DNA from: Fructobacillus tropaeoli
GTDB taxonomy: Bacteria > Bacillota > Bacilli > Lactobacillales > Lactobacillaceae
Length of the DNA stretch: 64,000 nucleotides
Assembly (NCBI RefSeq): GCF_001047135.2
Contig: NZ_DF968081.1
Coordinates: forward strand, 94,368-158,367
Direction: 5' to 3'
Part shown: piece by piece, positions 33,345 through 42,107 of the stretch
Layout of the letters: every line of letters begins with the position of its first letter
Position numbering within the stretch: the first letter of the stretch is position 1
Translations under genes and position numbers: made by a program
The notes under the pieces: model-generated
What the model was told of the DNA's origin: nothing
Databases searched by the model: none
The model's input: the letters and a program-made list of their open reading frames with translations, nothing else

Positions 33345-34733
33345 TTAGCCGAAGTATTGTGGGAAGAATTGGTCAAGAACCAACCAAACGTTGATGGCAG
33401 TCAAGACAGCAAAACAAATCCAACCAGTCCAAGTAATCCACTTACTGTTAGCATATTCGCCCATAATCTTCTTTGAAGAAGTAAAGTAGATTAATGGTGC
33501 CATTGAGAATGGCAAGGCAATTGACAAGAAGACCTGTGTGGCAGTAATCAGGTTATCTAATTGGGCTTCGTTACCACCGTAAATAATGGTAATAGCCAAA
33601 ACTGGAACCAAGGCGATTCCACGGGTAATCACACGACGGAGCCACATTGGCACGCGCAAGTGCAAGAAACCTTCCATGATGATTTCACCAGTCAAAGTAC
33701 CAGTGATTGTTGAGTTCTGTCCAGAAGCCAACAAGGCAAGGGCAAACAACGTTGACAAGATTGGTGATGCAATTGCGCCGGCAATCTTTGAGTCACCCAA
33801 GGCGTTGTACATTGCCTTAAATGAATCCAATTCTTGAGCATGTCCGAAGAACAAAGCAGCACCAACAACCAAAAGCAAAGTGTTAACCACAAAGGCCAAC
33901 GTCAATTGGATGTTTGAGTCCCAAGTCATCAAACGCACAGCGTCATGAACTTCTTCTGGGTTTTCGTGATCAACCTTACGAGTTTGTGAGATTGATGAGT
34001 GCAAGTACAAGTTGTGTGGCATAACCGTGGCACCAATGATACCAGCAGTCAAGATCAAAGGACTTTGCAAGCCCTTAAGTGATTCAGGTGAAATTACCTT
34101 TGGTTGTGGCACGTAGCCATAGAACAATGATGCCCAGTCAGGCTTTGACAAGATTGTCAGGTAGATGAAGACAACCAAGATGGTCATAATCAAAGTCATA
34201 ACAATCGCTTCGATCTTGCGGAAACCAAACTTCATCAGCATCAACAGCAAGATAACATCGAAGGCCGTCAAGAACACCGTGACCAACAGTGGCCAACCAA
34301 AGAGCAAGTTCAAGGCGATGGCACCACCGACAACTTCGGCGATATCCGTTGCAATCAACGCTAACTCCGTCATGATCCAGAGTGAGTAGCGACCAAACTT
34401 GTTTGTCCGGTTTCCAGTAGCCTGAGCCAAATCTTCTTGCTTAACAATACCCAACTTACCAGCCATGTATTGCAAAAGCATCGCAATCAGTGAAGAAATC
34501 AAAACAATTGACAGCAACAAGTAGTGGTAAGAAGCACCACCGGCTACTGACGTGACCCAGTTACCTGGATCCATGTAACCAACGGCAACCAGGGCCCCAG
34601 GTCCTGAGAAAGCCATCAAACGCCGCCAGAAAGGGGCGCCCTTTGGCACTTCAATTGTGCCGTTTACTTCTTCCAAACTCTTATCGCCCGTGTGTTCGAT
34701 AAGGGAATGGCTCTTCTTTACGGGATTATCCAT
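33345..34733 (-). CDS. mntH: NRAMP-family manganese transporter, copy 1
   Basis: 462 residues, eleven or so helices. The metal-binding helix has MDPGNWVTS (D-P-G-N) and TM6 has GATVMPHNLYLHS (M-P-H). It imports Mn2+ (or Fe2+) with protons. High manganese is the lactobacilli's answer to superoxide. It is about 70-75% identical by eye to copy 2 at 35185. The leader shares a structured element with that copy. Confidence 0.95.
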   Translation of the reverse strand: MDNPVKKSHSLIEHTGDKSLEEVNGTIEVPKGAPFWRRLMAFSGPGALVAVGYMDPGNWVTSVAGGASYHYLLLSIVLISSLIAMLLQYMAGKLGIVKQEDLAQATGNRTNKFGRYSLWIMTELALIATDIAEVVGGAIALNLLFGWPLLVTVFLTAFDVILLLMLMKFGFRKIEAIVMTLIMTILVVFIYLTILSKPDWASLFYGYVPQPKVISPESLKGLQSPLILTAGIIGATVMPHNLYLHSSISQTRKVDHENPEEVHDAVRLMTWDSNIQLTLAFVVNTLLLVVGAALFFGHAQELDSFKAMYNALGDSKIAGAIASPILSTLFALALLASGQNSTITGTLTGEIIMEGFLHLRVPMWLRRVITRGIALVPVLAITIIYGGNEAQLDNLITATQVFLSIALPFSMAPLIYFTSSKKIMGEYANSKWITWTGWICFAVLTAINVWLVLDQFFPQYFG

Positions 34734-34810
34734 AATATCTCTCCTTCGGAATTCTCCTTAGGGACGAAGCAATCAAATTCTCACTCGAAAAAAATGACCA
34801 AAGCAAAAAG

Positions 34811-34852
34811 GGCAGTCTGCCACCCTGACCTCATTGAAATTTAGGCAGACTG
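34811..34852 (-). terminator. Leader terminator of mntH copy 1
   Basis: CAGTCTGCC and GGCAGACTG form a 9-bp stem with a 22-base loop, followed on the minus strand by CC and five T. It sits between the conserved leader element and the start codon. Confidence 0.75.
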
Positions 34853-34878
34853 GTCCGTCTACCATGTGTTGTTTTTTT

Positions 34879-35014
34879 CAAGTGCTAAATAATTTTCATA
34901 AAGGATTTCATTCAACTTGGTTGTTGAAAGCTTATGAAAGCTACTTAACTCAATGACTTCTTCCTAAGTCTATAGTAAATATTACACCTGACAATTCTAA
35001 GGTCAAGTGATATT
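34879..35014 (-). promoter_or_regulatory. mntH leader RNA element, copy 1, with promoter
   Basis: Promoter on the minus strand: TTGACC (35009-35014) and TAATAT with 16 bases between. The transcript then has CTTAGGAAG (34960-34968), a 19-base block ending in CTTTCATAAG, and a 22-base block (34879-34900) identical to that of copy 2. TTTCATAA of the first block pairs with TTATGAAA of the second; TTCAAC/GTTGAA form a hairpin between them. Confidence 0.65.
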
Positions 35015-35040
35015 TTTGTAATGTTGCAAACCTATTGCAA

Positions 35041-35184
35041 CATTTTTGGCCAAAAGGCTGTTATATCAGCCTTAAAGAATCATAAATGATTTAAAATTCA
35101 CTTAATCTTTTTGTGGTTTCTCCTGATTTTTCACAATAAAAACAGGAATTATTCTAAATTAAATCAGAATCATTGTCGTTTTTC
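35041..35184. other. Intergenic between the two mntH genes
   Basis: AT-rich. A weak imperfect hairpin at about 35140-35175 may terminate copy 2; one AAAATCAG motif (minus strand) is at 35123-35130. Confidence 0.3.
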
Positions 35185-36588
35185 CTAACCAAACCACTGA
35201 CCCATTTGTTCCAAAACCAGCCAAATATTAATCACAGTTAGAGCAATAAAGCAGAGCCAGCCAATGACGGTCACGCTCTTTTTATTCACAAACTGCCCCA
35301 TGATTTTCTTTGAGGAAGTAAAATACAGGAGCGGTGCCATCGAAAATGGCAAAACAACGGAGAGAAAAACTTGCGTTCCGGTAATCAAAGCATCCAAATC
35401 ATGCTCGTTACCGCCATACAAAACAGCAATGGCAATCACTGGTATGAGTGCAACGCCACGCGTAATCACGCGCCGCAACCACATCGGAATCTTAAAATGT
35501 AAGAAACCCTCCATGATGATTTCACCGGCTAAGGTGCCAGTAATGGTTGAATTTTGTCCGGATGCCAGGAGCGCCACCGCGAACAGCGTTGAGAGAAAGG
35601 GCGAGGCAATCGCACCAGCCATTTGCTGATTTTGCAAGGCCAAGTACATGCCTTTGAAGGATGCCAATTCATTGGCATGGCCATAAAAGAGAGCCGCTCC
35701 AACAATCAGGAGCAAAGCATTAACGATAAAGGCTAAGGTCAACTGACCATTGGAATCCCACGCCATCCACTTAATCGCCTCTTTAACCTCGGCAGGATTT
35801 TTCTTATCAACTTTACGGGTCTGAACAATTGATGAATGCAAGTAAAGGTTGTGCGGTGTTACCGTAGCGCCGATAATGCCGGCCGTTAAGAACAATGGGC
35901 TCGACAAGCCATGGATTGCTTGCGTTGAAAGGACTTCTTTTTGTGGCATTAAGCCACCAAATACGCCGGCCAAATCAGGTTTTGATAAGAAAACCAAATA
36001 TAAGCAAACAAATAAAATCGTTAAAATCAGGGTCATGACAATCGCTTCAATTTTACGAAAGCCGAACTTCATCAGCCCTAGCAATAAGATGACATCAAAG
36101 GCCGTCATGATGACGGTCAGCAAGAGCGGCCAGCCAAAGAGCAGGTTTAAGGCAATTGCCCCACCAACTACTTCGGCGATATCTGTCGCGATTAAGGCAA
36201 GTTCCGTGATAAACCAGAGAAAATACCGTGTCGCTTTCTTCGTTCGTTTAGCCGTTGCCTGAGCTAAATCTTCTTGGGTTACAATCCCTAATTTACCAGC
36301 CAGATACTGTAACAGCATACCAATGGCAGCAGACAGCATCACGACTGACATCAAGAGATAATGGTAAGATGCCCCACCCTGAACGGATGTCACCCAATTG
36401 CCAGGGTCCATATAGCCGACAGCGATTAATGCGCCCGGCCCTGAAAATGCGAGGAGGCGGCGCCAGAACGAACCTGATTTCGGGACGGCGATTGTACCGT
36501 TCACCTGTTCCAGGCTTTTATTCTGAGTGCCGCCTTGCATGAGCAATGCGCCATGTGGCTGATTATCTGCGGTTTGTTGTACCATCAT
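35185..36588 (-). CDS. mntH: NRAMP-family manganese transporter, copy 2
   Basis: 467 residues with the same MDPGNWVTS and GATVTPHNLYLHS motifs; the TM6 Met-Pro-His of copy 1 is Thr-Pro-His here. The Met in that place is thought to favour Mn/Fe over other ions, so specificity may differ. AAAGGAG lies 11 bases before the ATG. The two paralogues are separated by 450 bases and each has its own promoter and leader. Confidence 0.94.
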   Translation of the reverse strand: MMVQQTADNQPHGALLMQGGTQNKSLEQVNGTIAVPKSGSFWRRLLAFSGPGALIAVGYMDPGNWVTSVQGGASYHYLLMSVVMLSAAIGMLLQYLAGKLGIVTQEDLAQATAKRTKKATRYFLWFITELALIATDIAEVVGGAIALNLLFGWPLLLTVIMTAFDVILLLGLMKFGFRKIEAIVMTLILTILFVCLYLVFLSKPDLAGVFGGLMPQKEVLSTQAIHGLSSPLFLTAGIIGATVTPHNLYLHSSIVQTRKVDKKNPAEVKEAIKWMAWDSNGQLTLAFIVNALLLIVGAALFYGHANELASFKGMYLALQNQQMAGAIASPFLSTLFAVALLASGQNSTITGTLAGEIIMEGFLHFKIPMWLRRVITRGVALIPVIAIAVLYGGNEHDLDALITGTQVFLSVVLPFSMAPLLYFTSSKKIMGQFVNKKSVTVIGWLCFIALTVINIWLVLEQMGQWFG

Positions 36589-36708
36589 GATAATGATTCT
36601 CCTTTGGAAAGTTAGATTCCTCAGGAAGGTGTCAAACGAATTAAATTGTCTTGAAAATCATCATTTTCTTTTCGCGCCAGTGTAAATATATATACTTAAT
36701 AAATGCCG

Positions 36709-36732
36709 AAAAAGGCCAACAAGTTTTTGGCC
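36709..36732 (-). terminator. Leader terminator of mntH copy 2
   Basis: GGCCAA-AAACTTG-TTGGCC followed by five T on the minus strand. Confidence 0.8.
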
Positions 36733-36742
36733 GAAAAGGATG

Positions 36743-36865
36743 CAAGTGCTAAATAATTTTCATAACGTCCGCCAAGCACAAACTTGAAGTCTTATGAAAG
36801 CTAGTTAACCCGATTGGTCTTCCTAAGTTCTCGTTAATCATACACTGGTGAGCGCTCAGGTCAAG
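36743..36865 (-). promoter_or_regulatory. mntH leader RNA element, copy 2, with promoter
   Basis: Minus-strand promoter TTGACC-16-TATGAT. The leader carries the same three blocks as copy 1: CTTAGGAAG (36819-36827), the CTTTCATAAG block (36791-36807 area) and the 22-base block (36743-36764). The closing helix TTTCATAA/TTATGAAA is identical. The inner hairpin differs in sequence (CAAG/CTTG) but keeps pairing. Confidence 0.65.
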
Positions 36866-36906
36866 CCTAAACTGATTTTTCAACCTGATAGCCATTCAAA
36901 TTTCAA

Positions 36907-36944
36907 AAGAAAAACGCCATGATAGCAAGCATCTTGGCGTTTTA
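36907..36944 (-). terminator. Terminator of the CDF gene
   Basis: AACGCCAAGATGC and the matching ATGGCGTT arm, followed by TTTTC on the minus strand. Confidence 0.7.
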
Positions 36945-37008
36945 TCTCTTTTATTAAATTTTGTCTTCAATCAAAGCGCCGTCGGGCAAATTAGCCCGAT
37001 CGACCACC

Positions 37009-38022
37009 TTAAATCACATTACAATTTTCTTTGTGTTCGGCTGCTTCTAACTGAATCGTGACGTGTTGGATGGCAAAATCAGCCTTCAAATCATCTTCAA
37101 TTCGAGTTAAAAACTCCTGACCGTGATCATCATCGAAAACGTTATCATCAACGGATAAATGGACCGTCAACGCCGTTTCAGTGGTTGAAAGTGGCCAAAT
37201 ATGCAAGTCGTGCATCGCCAACACCCCTTCTTGGTTGACCAAATACTCGCTGATGGCAACTTCATCAACCGCCTCCGGTACAGCGTTAATCGCCAGGTTG
37301 ACCGTTTCACGCATGACTGGCCAAGCAGAAGCCAAGATAATGACCCCAATAATCAGCGATACAATTGGATCAATCAGCTGCCAACCCGTTAGGTCAATCA
37401 GCCAACCTGCTAAGATGACACCAATGGAAACGCCGGCATCCGATAACAAGTGCAGATAAGCCGTTTTTGCATTTAAATCCTGGCCATGCTGGTGGCCATG
37501 TTCATCGGGCGTACCCGAAACCTTAAACAAAAGGGCTGTTGACAAGTTCACCACAATTCCAATTGCCGCCACGATGGTGATAATTGTCCCATTTGTATGA
37601 ACTTGTCCCGGGGCAATTAAGTCGCGGACCCCTTCAATAAAAATCGTTCCAACCGCAAAGAGCAGCAAAATCATATTAAAAATTGAAGCTAGAATCGATA
37701 CATTATGCCAGCCATACGTCTTCTTTTTAGTCGCCTTAATTGCAAAAACGAGGACGGCTAACCAGGCAATAACAAGCGCTAACACATCCGAAAGGTTGTG
37801 AAAGGCATCGGCAAATAAGGACGTCGAGTGGGCAATTTTTGCAAAAACTAATTCACTTAAAACGAAAATCAGATTAACGGTAATCCCGATAATATAGGGC
37901 TTTTGTGACAGCTGCTGAGGCGCTGCGTGCCCATGATGATGTTCGTGTATTTCTTGTTGACTCGGTGTTCTTGGTGCATGAACAGCGGCATTTTGCCGGT
38001 TGTCTCCTTGATCATTCGTCAT
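37009..38022 (-). CDS. Cation diffusion facilitator (Zn/Mn/Co efflux)
   Basis: 337 residues with six helices. HNLSDVLAL (DAFHNLSD) and the second metal site LLSDAGVS are the HxxxD sites. A His-rich N-terminus (EHHHGHA) and a His/Asp cytoplasmic loop (DEHGHQHGQD) fit Zn-type exporters (CzcD/ZitB). The C-terminal domain (AVHLSVDDN) dimerises. The start at 38022 follows AGGAGG; upstream in-frame codons to 38097 have no site. It is convergent in role to the Mn importers beside it. Confidence 0.92.
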   Translation of the reverse strand: MTNDQGDNRQNAAVHAPRTPSQQEIHEHHHGHAAPQQLSQKPYIIGITVNLIFVLSELVFAKIAHSTSLFADAFHNLSDVLALVIAWLAVLVFAIKATKKKTYGWHNVSILASIFNMILLLFAVGTIFIEGVRDLIAPGQVHTNGTIITIVAAIGIVVNLSTALLFKVSGTPDEHGHQHGQDLNAKTAYLHLLSDAGVSIGVILAGWLIDLTGWQLIDPIVSLIIGVIILASAWPVMRETVNLAINAVPEAVDEVAISEYLVNQEGVLAMHDLHIWPLSTTETALTVHLSVDDNVFDDDHGQEFLTRIEDDLKADFAIQHVTIQLEAAEHKENCNVI

Positions 38023-38071
38023 AAAACTTCCTCCTGGAAAATATATTAATCTTTTTTCATATAAAATACAA

Positions 38072-38106
38072 ATAAAAAACCTTCGTCTTGAAGACAAAGG
38101 TTTAAA
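38072..38106 (-). terminator. Terminator after the sirtuin gene
   Basis: AACCTTTGTC-TTCAA-GACGAAGGTT followed by six T on the minus strand; it separates the sirtuin unit from the CDF gene. Confidence 0.8.
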
Positions 38107-38121
38107 ATAACCAGTTGATTT

Positions 38122-38844
38122 TCACTTGGAAGCTGACTTGACCGTCAGTTCTTCAAAGAACTGACCCGCATCCCCCACAATTTGCTCAACCTGACTTGGC
38201 ACCGGGATGGCAGTCAAATTAACCGCCATTAACCTTGCCGCTGGGTTGGCGTAAGCCAAAAGTCCAGCAAAGGGATAGACCCGAAAGGACGTTCCAACAA
38301 CGACGACCAAATCAGCCTGCTGTACCCGGGAAATGGCTTCTTCAACGTGCCTTGGTTGCTCCCCATAGAAGGTAATATTTGGCCTGATTTTGGCGTGGTC
38401 AGACGACCGGTACAGACTCTTCTGGTATTCGGCTAACGTCGCCTTGGCGCCATCTTTAGGAACATACAAGTCGTAAAGTGAGCCATGAAAACGAATCAGG
38501 CGGTCTTGTTTGGCACCGGCGGCAACGTCCAAATCATCGATATTTTGGGTGATAATCCGACCGCGACCGGTCTGGGTAAAGGCAGCCATCTTTTCGTGAA
38601 TAATGTTTGGCTTAGCAGCTGGAAAATACAGATTTTCCTGCATAAATTTGTACTGAATTTCTGGGATTTCAGCAAAGGCCTGGTCGGACAAAAGATACTC
38701 CGGCGCAAGGTCGAGTCCCTGATAAACACCATTTTTTGATCGATAATCCGGAATACCCGAAAGGGTCGAAACCCCTGCTCCGGTCATAAAAACAATCGAT
38801 TTTGCTTGATAAAAATTTTCTTGAATTGCTGGGCTAACAAGCAT
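38122..38844 (-). CDS. Sir2-family NAD-dependent deacylase without zinc cysteines
   Basis: 240 residues. TGAGVSTLSGIPDYR, TQNIDDLD and the catalytic His in RFHGSL are intact, as are VVGTSFRVYP and VNLT for NAD. The zinc ribbon (two CxxC pairs) is absent: the segment after the catalytic His reads LYDLYVPKDGAK with no Cys. The start at 38844 follows GGAGGGGG; the upstream TTG is not preferred. It lies nine bases after the end of the IpaB/EvcA-like gene, so it probably belongs to the ppx-mvaA operon. Confidence 0.88.
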   Translation of the reverse strand: MLVSPAIQENFYQAKSIVFMTGAGVSTLSGIPDYRSKNGVYQGLDLAPEYLLSDQAFAEIPEIQYKFMQENLYFPAAKPNIIHEKMAAFTQTGRGRIITQNIDDLDVAAGAKQDRLIRFHGSLYDLYVPKDGAKATLAEYQKSLYRSSDHAKIRPNITFYGEQPRHVEEAISRVQQADLVVVVGTSFRVYPFAGLLAYANPAARLMAVNLTAIPVPSQVEQIVGDAGQFFEELTVKSASK

Positions 38845-38870
38845 TGTCTCCCCCTCCTTCAATCACAATG

Positions 38871-39842
38871 TTACTGACGCAAAATATATGGCAAAGCCAA
38901 CTTTGTTAACAGTTCTTTAACAGAAGTTTGGTATAGTTCGGTGAAAAACTTTGGTCGATCGGCCTCATCCTTTGGTGGCGTCACCACAAAGGTATTTTGG
39001 TGGTCTTGCTTACCGACACCGACAAAAGCCGTTTCCTTCGTTTGGAAATCAGTCATTTCGGAATGGAAGACTTCATAGAGGTTGGCAACCGGCCCATCCA
39101 ACTGGCGCTGTGACAAAACGGGCGTCAAAGTCACATACTGGTTAGCATTGACCGTTGGCAATTCTAATTCGGTTAAGCTTTCATCCAGCCCAGTAAACAA
39201 GCGAACCATTTGCTTGCGGATTTGCCGAGAATCCTTCAAATTAGCCGCCAAAATTGGTGCGACTAATTTCTCGGCCTGAGCAGTAGCCCGTGGATAATCC
39301 TCTTTTAGCGTTGCGAAAACGTCCGCTGCCAAATCAGCCAAACCAGCCTTATCAGCAGCTGCCAAAAAGACTTGCGCGTCCAAAACCGTTAGCAAGCGGA
39401 AGAGGTCCTCACCATCAACATTGGCTGCTTCGACTGACAATTCATCTTTAACGCCGGCCAAGAAGGCAGCTACCGTATCAGCAGTCAAGAAACCTTGCTT
39501 GGCCAACTCTTGATAAGTAATGGCATGCAAAACAGTCCGATGCAAGCGAGTCGCAATCGTAATTAGCTGTTGGTCCAAATCCTCATCATTAAAGGTCAAA
39601 GCAAAATAAATCTGTGGCGTAATGCCGTTCAGGGTCAAAACTAACTGCAAGAGTTCATTTCCCAGGACAAAATCAGCTTCCGTCTGGTCGGGCACCTCAA
39701 TCAACAGGCGGTCTGCCAAAGCAGACTGTTCGGCACGGTCCATGCGGAGCAGCCCATCTTGCTTCTGCCCCACGCGGGTCATCACGGTACCAGGATAGAC
39801 CTGATTTGCCTGCTCTAAGAGCTCATTTAACTTCGGATTCAT
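38871..39842 (-). CDS. IpaB/EvcA-family protein of unknown function
   Basis: 323 residues, acidic, no signal peptide or membrane helix. It resembles the lactobacillar family labelled IpaB/EvcA, whose function is not known. It begins MNPKLNELLEQANQVYPG. Its start overlaps the end of mvaA by about 20 bases, implying translational coupling with mevalonate synthesis. Confidence 0.7.
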   Translation of the reverse strand: MNPKLNELLEQANQVYPGTVMTRVGQKQDGLLRMDRAEQSALADRLLIEVPDQTEADFVLGNELLQLVLTLNGITPQIYFALTFNDEDLDQQLITIATRLHRTVLHAITYQELAKQGFLTADTVAAFLAGVKDELSVEAANVDGEDLFRLLTVLDAQVFLAAADKAGLADLAADVFATLKEDYPRATAQAEKLVAPILAANLKDSRQIRKQMVRLFTGLDESLTELELPTVNANQYVTLTPVLSQRQLDGPVANLYEVFHSEMTDFQTKETAFVGVGKQDHQNTFVVTPPKDEADRPKFFTELYQTSVKELLTKLALPYILRQ

Positions 39843-41061
39843 GGTGACGCAGTTCTCCTAATAACTTTTTTGCATTTTCTTCGTTAATTGCTGGTGCCTT
39901 GGTTAATTTTTTAGCCAACGGCATGATTTCATCTGTCTTTGCACCGACTGAAATGGCCAGTAACCGAGCTTGCATCCGCATGTGCCCGGCTTGAATACCT
40001 TCGCCAGCAATCGCCTTTAAGGCAGCCAGGTTGGAGCTAAGGCCGACAGACAAAACAATTTTCTTCATTTCATCCAATGTTGGATTGCCCAATAAGGCTA
40101 AATTATCTTGTGCTTTAGTAAGACCGGCAATGGCGCCACCAACACGACCAAGGTTCAGTGGTAGAGAAAACTCCCCTTCCAGGAATTCATGGTCATCGCT
40201 CACCCGCCAGTTGGTTAAGGCCTGATATTGACCATTCCGACTGGCATAGGCATGGCCTGCAGCTTCAACCGCGCGCCAATCGTTTCCCAAGGCCAAAACA
40301 ACGGCGGATAGGCCGTTAAAGATGCCCTTATTTTCAGTAACTGCCCGGTCAGGGTCAACTTTGGCAAAATCAGCTAGGTCAACGATCCGCTGTGCAGCGT
40401 CAAAGCCACCTAACGCTGTCACTGGCACACGACCAGTGACGCTCACAACACTTTGGTGACCTGCATTGGTCAAAATCGCCCCTAAAATTTGGTCATCAAA
40501 GGGTTCAAAGATCAATCGAATACTCTCCAAAATAGTGTTAACGGCATTGGCCCCCATCGACTGGCTCGTATCCACTAAAATATCAAGGCTTGCTCGATGT
40601 CCACTAACATGGCGGAGGTTAATGCTCCGTAAACCACCACCACGACGGTAAAGGCTTGTTTTGGCCTCTTCGGCTGCCTGGAAAATTTCATATTCGTTGG
40701 CAGTTACAAAGGACTGTAGCTGCTCAAAATCAATGTGTTCAAAGAGAATTTGACCACCCAGAATTGCCTGGCTGGTCCCAGCACTCTTAAAGCCACTACC
40801 CATCTTAAACAAACGGGCACCGTTATTAGCCGCTGCGATGACGGATGGTTCCTCAGTAACCATTGGCACTTGATAGGGCTGGTTATCCAAGACTAAATGC
40901 CGAACCATTCCCTCTGGGAGGGCAAAATCAGTCAAGTAATTTTCCACCAAATCCTGGTGTGCGACCTCTTGGTCTTTTACGAACCGCGCCATCAATTCTT
41001 CTGGCAAGTTCAATAAGTCGAGTCGTTCTTCTGGCGTTAATTCGTAAAATTTTTTAGTCAT
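39823..41061 (-). CDS. mvaA: Hydroxymethylglutaryl-CoA reductase, class II
   Basis: 412 residues. VDTSQSMGANAVNT matches the HMG-CoA binding DAMGAN segment, TENKGIFNGLSA holds the catalytic Lys, and LNLGRVGGAIAG the NAD(H) region. HEFLEGEFSLP follows in order. It makes mevalonate for isoprenoids. The start at 41061 overlaps the ppx stop (ATGACTAA), so I prefer it over an in-frame codon 21 bases upstream. Confidence 0.95.
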   Translation of the reverse strand: MTKKFYELTPEERLDLLNLPEELMARFVKDQEVAHQDLVENYLTDFALPEGMVRHLVLDNQPYQVPMVTEEPSVIAAANNGARLFKMGSGFKSAGTSQAILGGQILFEHIDFEQLQSFVTANEYEIFQAAEEAKTSLYRRGGGLRSINLRHVSGHRASLDILVDTSQSMGANAVNTILESIRLIFEPFDDQILGAILTNAGHQSVVSVTGRVPVTALGGFDAAQRIVDLADFAKVDPDRAVTENKGIFNGLSAVVLALGNDWRAVEAAGHAYASRNGQYQALTNWRVSDDHEFLEGEFSLPLNLGRVGGAIAGLTKAQDNLALLGNPTLDEMKKIVLSVGLSSNLAALKAIAGEGIQAGHMRMQARLLAISVGAKTDEIMPLAKKLTKAPAINEENAKKLLGELRHHESEVK

Positions 41062-41998
41062 TAATTTGCTCTTTTTCCTCAAACAGGCTTTCGATTAGGC
41101 CTTCACGGACACCAGATTCTGAAAAAATTACCTGGGGGGCGTTTAAAACACTAATCAGGTTTAATACCGGCAACAGGCCCGATATGATAATATCGGCCCG
41201 GTTTTTTTCTAAGCCGGCGAGGTGTTCCCGCTCAGTTCGTGACATCTGAGCAATTTGATGAAAAATTTCGCCAACCTGGTTAGCTGGCATCATAAAGCCA
41301 TGAAGGGCTTTCGGATGGTAAACCAATTCTTTTTCTTCGGCCATTTTTGCTAACGACCGATTTGCCCCCCCTAAAAGAATAACCGGTAGGTTTTGGCAGT
41401 CATCAATAAAGTGCAACTGGCGATAAGCAGCCTGAATATCCACATTCGCCTGCTCAATGTTGGCTGCATCAATCGTGTCAGCCAAGTGATAGCGCTCCGA
41501 AAGGTTAACAGCACCAAAAGGAACCGAAACCTCGGCTAACGCCTGGCCATTTTTGAAAGGAATTAATTCGACGGATGCACCACCAGTGTCTAGAATGACA
41601 CCATTCAGCACATCTGGCAATGCTTCTCTGACGCCGAGAAAATCGTAGTGGGCCTCTTCTTGGCCGGTCAAGACTCGGAAGCTGATTTTTGTTTCGTCTT
41701 TGACCCGCTCCAGGAATTCTGCTTGATTTTTGGCAGAACGCACGGCTGCCGTTGTGATGGCATAAACCTCACTAACTTCGTAGTCTTCAATTTTTTGTCG
41801 ATACTTTTGCAAGACTTTAATGGTCCGAGCCATCGGTTCCTCTTGTAAAATCAGATTTCGCCCCATGTTTTGCGAAAGTCTTGTATCTTCTTTTACACGC
41901 AAAATCTCCGTATACGTTTCATTTGAATGTAATTTTTCAATGACTAACCGCGTCGAATTGCTACCCAAGTCGATAATGGCAATTTTTCTATCTTGCAT
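41054..41998 (-). CDS. ppx: Exopolyphosphatase/pppGpp phosphohydrolase family
   Basis: 314 residues of the ASKHA fold: AIIDLGSNSTRLVI (phosphate 1), LTGQEEAHYDFLGV, ILDTGGASVEL and LLGGANRSLA. It is short, lacking the C-terminal HD domain of GppA/Ppx, like the Ppx1-type of Gram-positives. It degrades polyphosphate or pppGpp. The start at 41998 follows GGGG. It is the first gene of the ppx-mvaA-ipaB/evcA-sir2 run. Confidence 0.9.
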   Translation of the reverse strand: MQDRKIAIIDLGSNSTRLVIEKLHSNETYTEILRVKEDTRLSQNMGRNLILQEEPMARTIKVLQKYRQKIEDYEVSEVYAITTAAVRSAKNQAEFLERVKDETKISFRVLTGQEEAHYDFLGVREALPDVLNGVILDTGGASVELIPFKNGQALAEVSVPFGAVNLSERYHLADTIDAANIEQANVDIQAAYRQLHFIDDCQNLPVILLGGANRSLAKMAEEKELVYHPKALHGFMMPANQVGEIFHQIAQMSRTEREHLAGLEKNRADIIISGLLPVLNLISVLNAPQVIFSESGVREGLIESLFEEKEQIND

Positions 41999-42051
41999 AT
42001 CAGACCCCAATCGTTTGATTATTACTCAGTATAACACGAATAATCGGAAAG

Positions 42052-42097
42052 AAAAAAGCCAGCCGAGGCGTTTTTATCACCGCGAGCTGACTTCTTG
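42052..42097 (-). terminator. Terminator of the LCP gene
   Basis: A stem with AAGTCAGCTCG against CGGCTGGCTT and a following six-T run on the minus strand. Confidence 0.65.
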
Positions 42098-42107
42098 ATT
42101 CAAAGAT

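Noticed and set aside
33345..36588. The two mntH genes as an assembly duplication
   Set aside because: They differ throughout at base and residue level (for example MPH versus TPH) and have different leader hairpins, so they are genuine paralogues.
34879..36865. Calling the mntH leaders yybP-ykoY riboswitches
   Set aside because: I could not find the GGGGAGU-type first loop or the matching second loop of that family in either leader.
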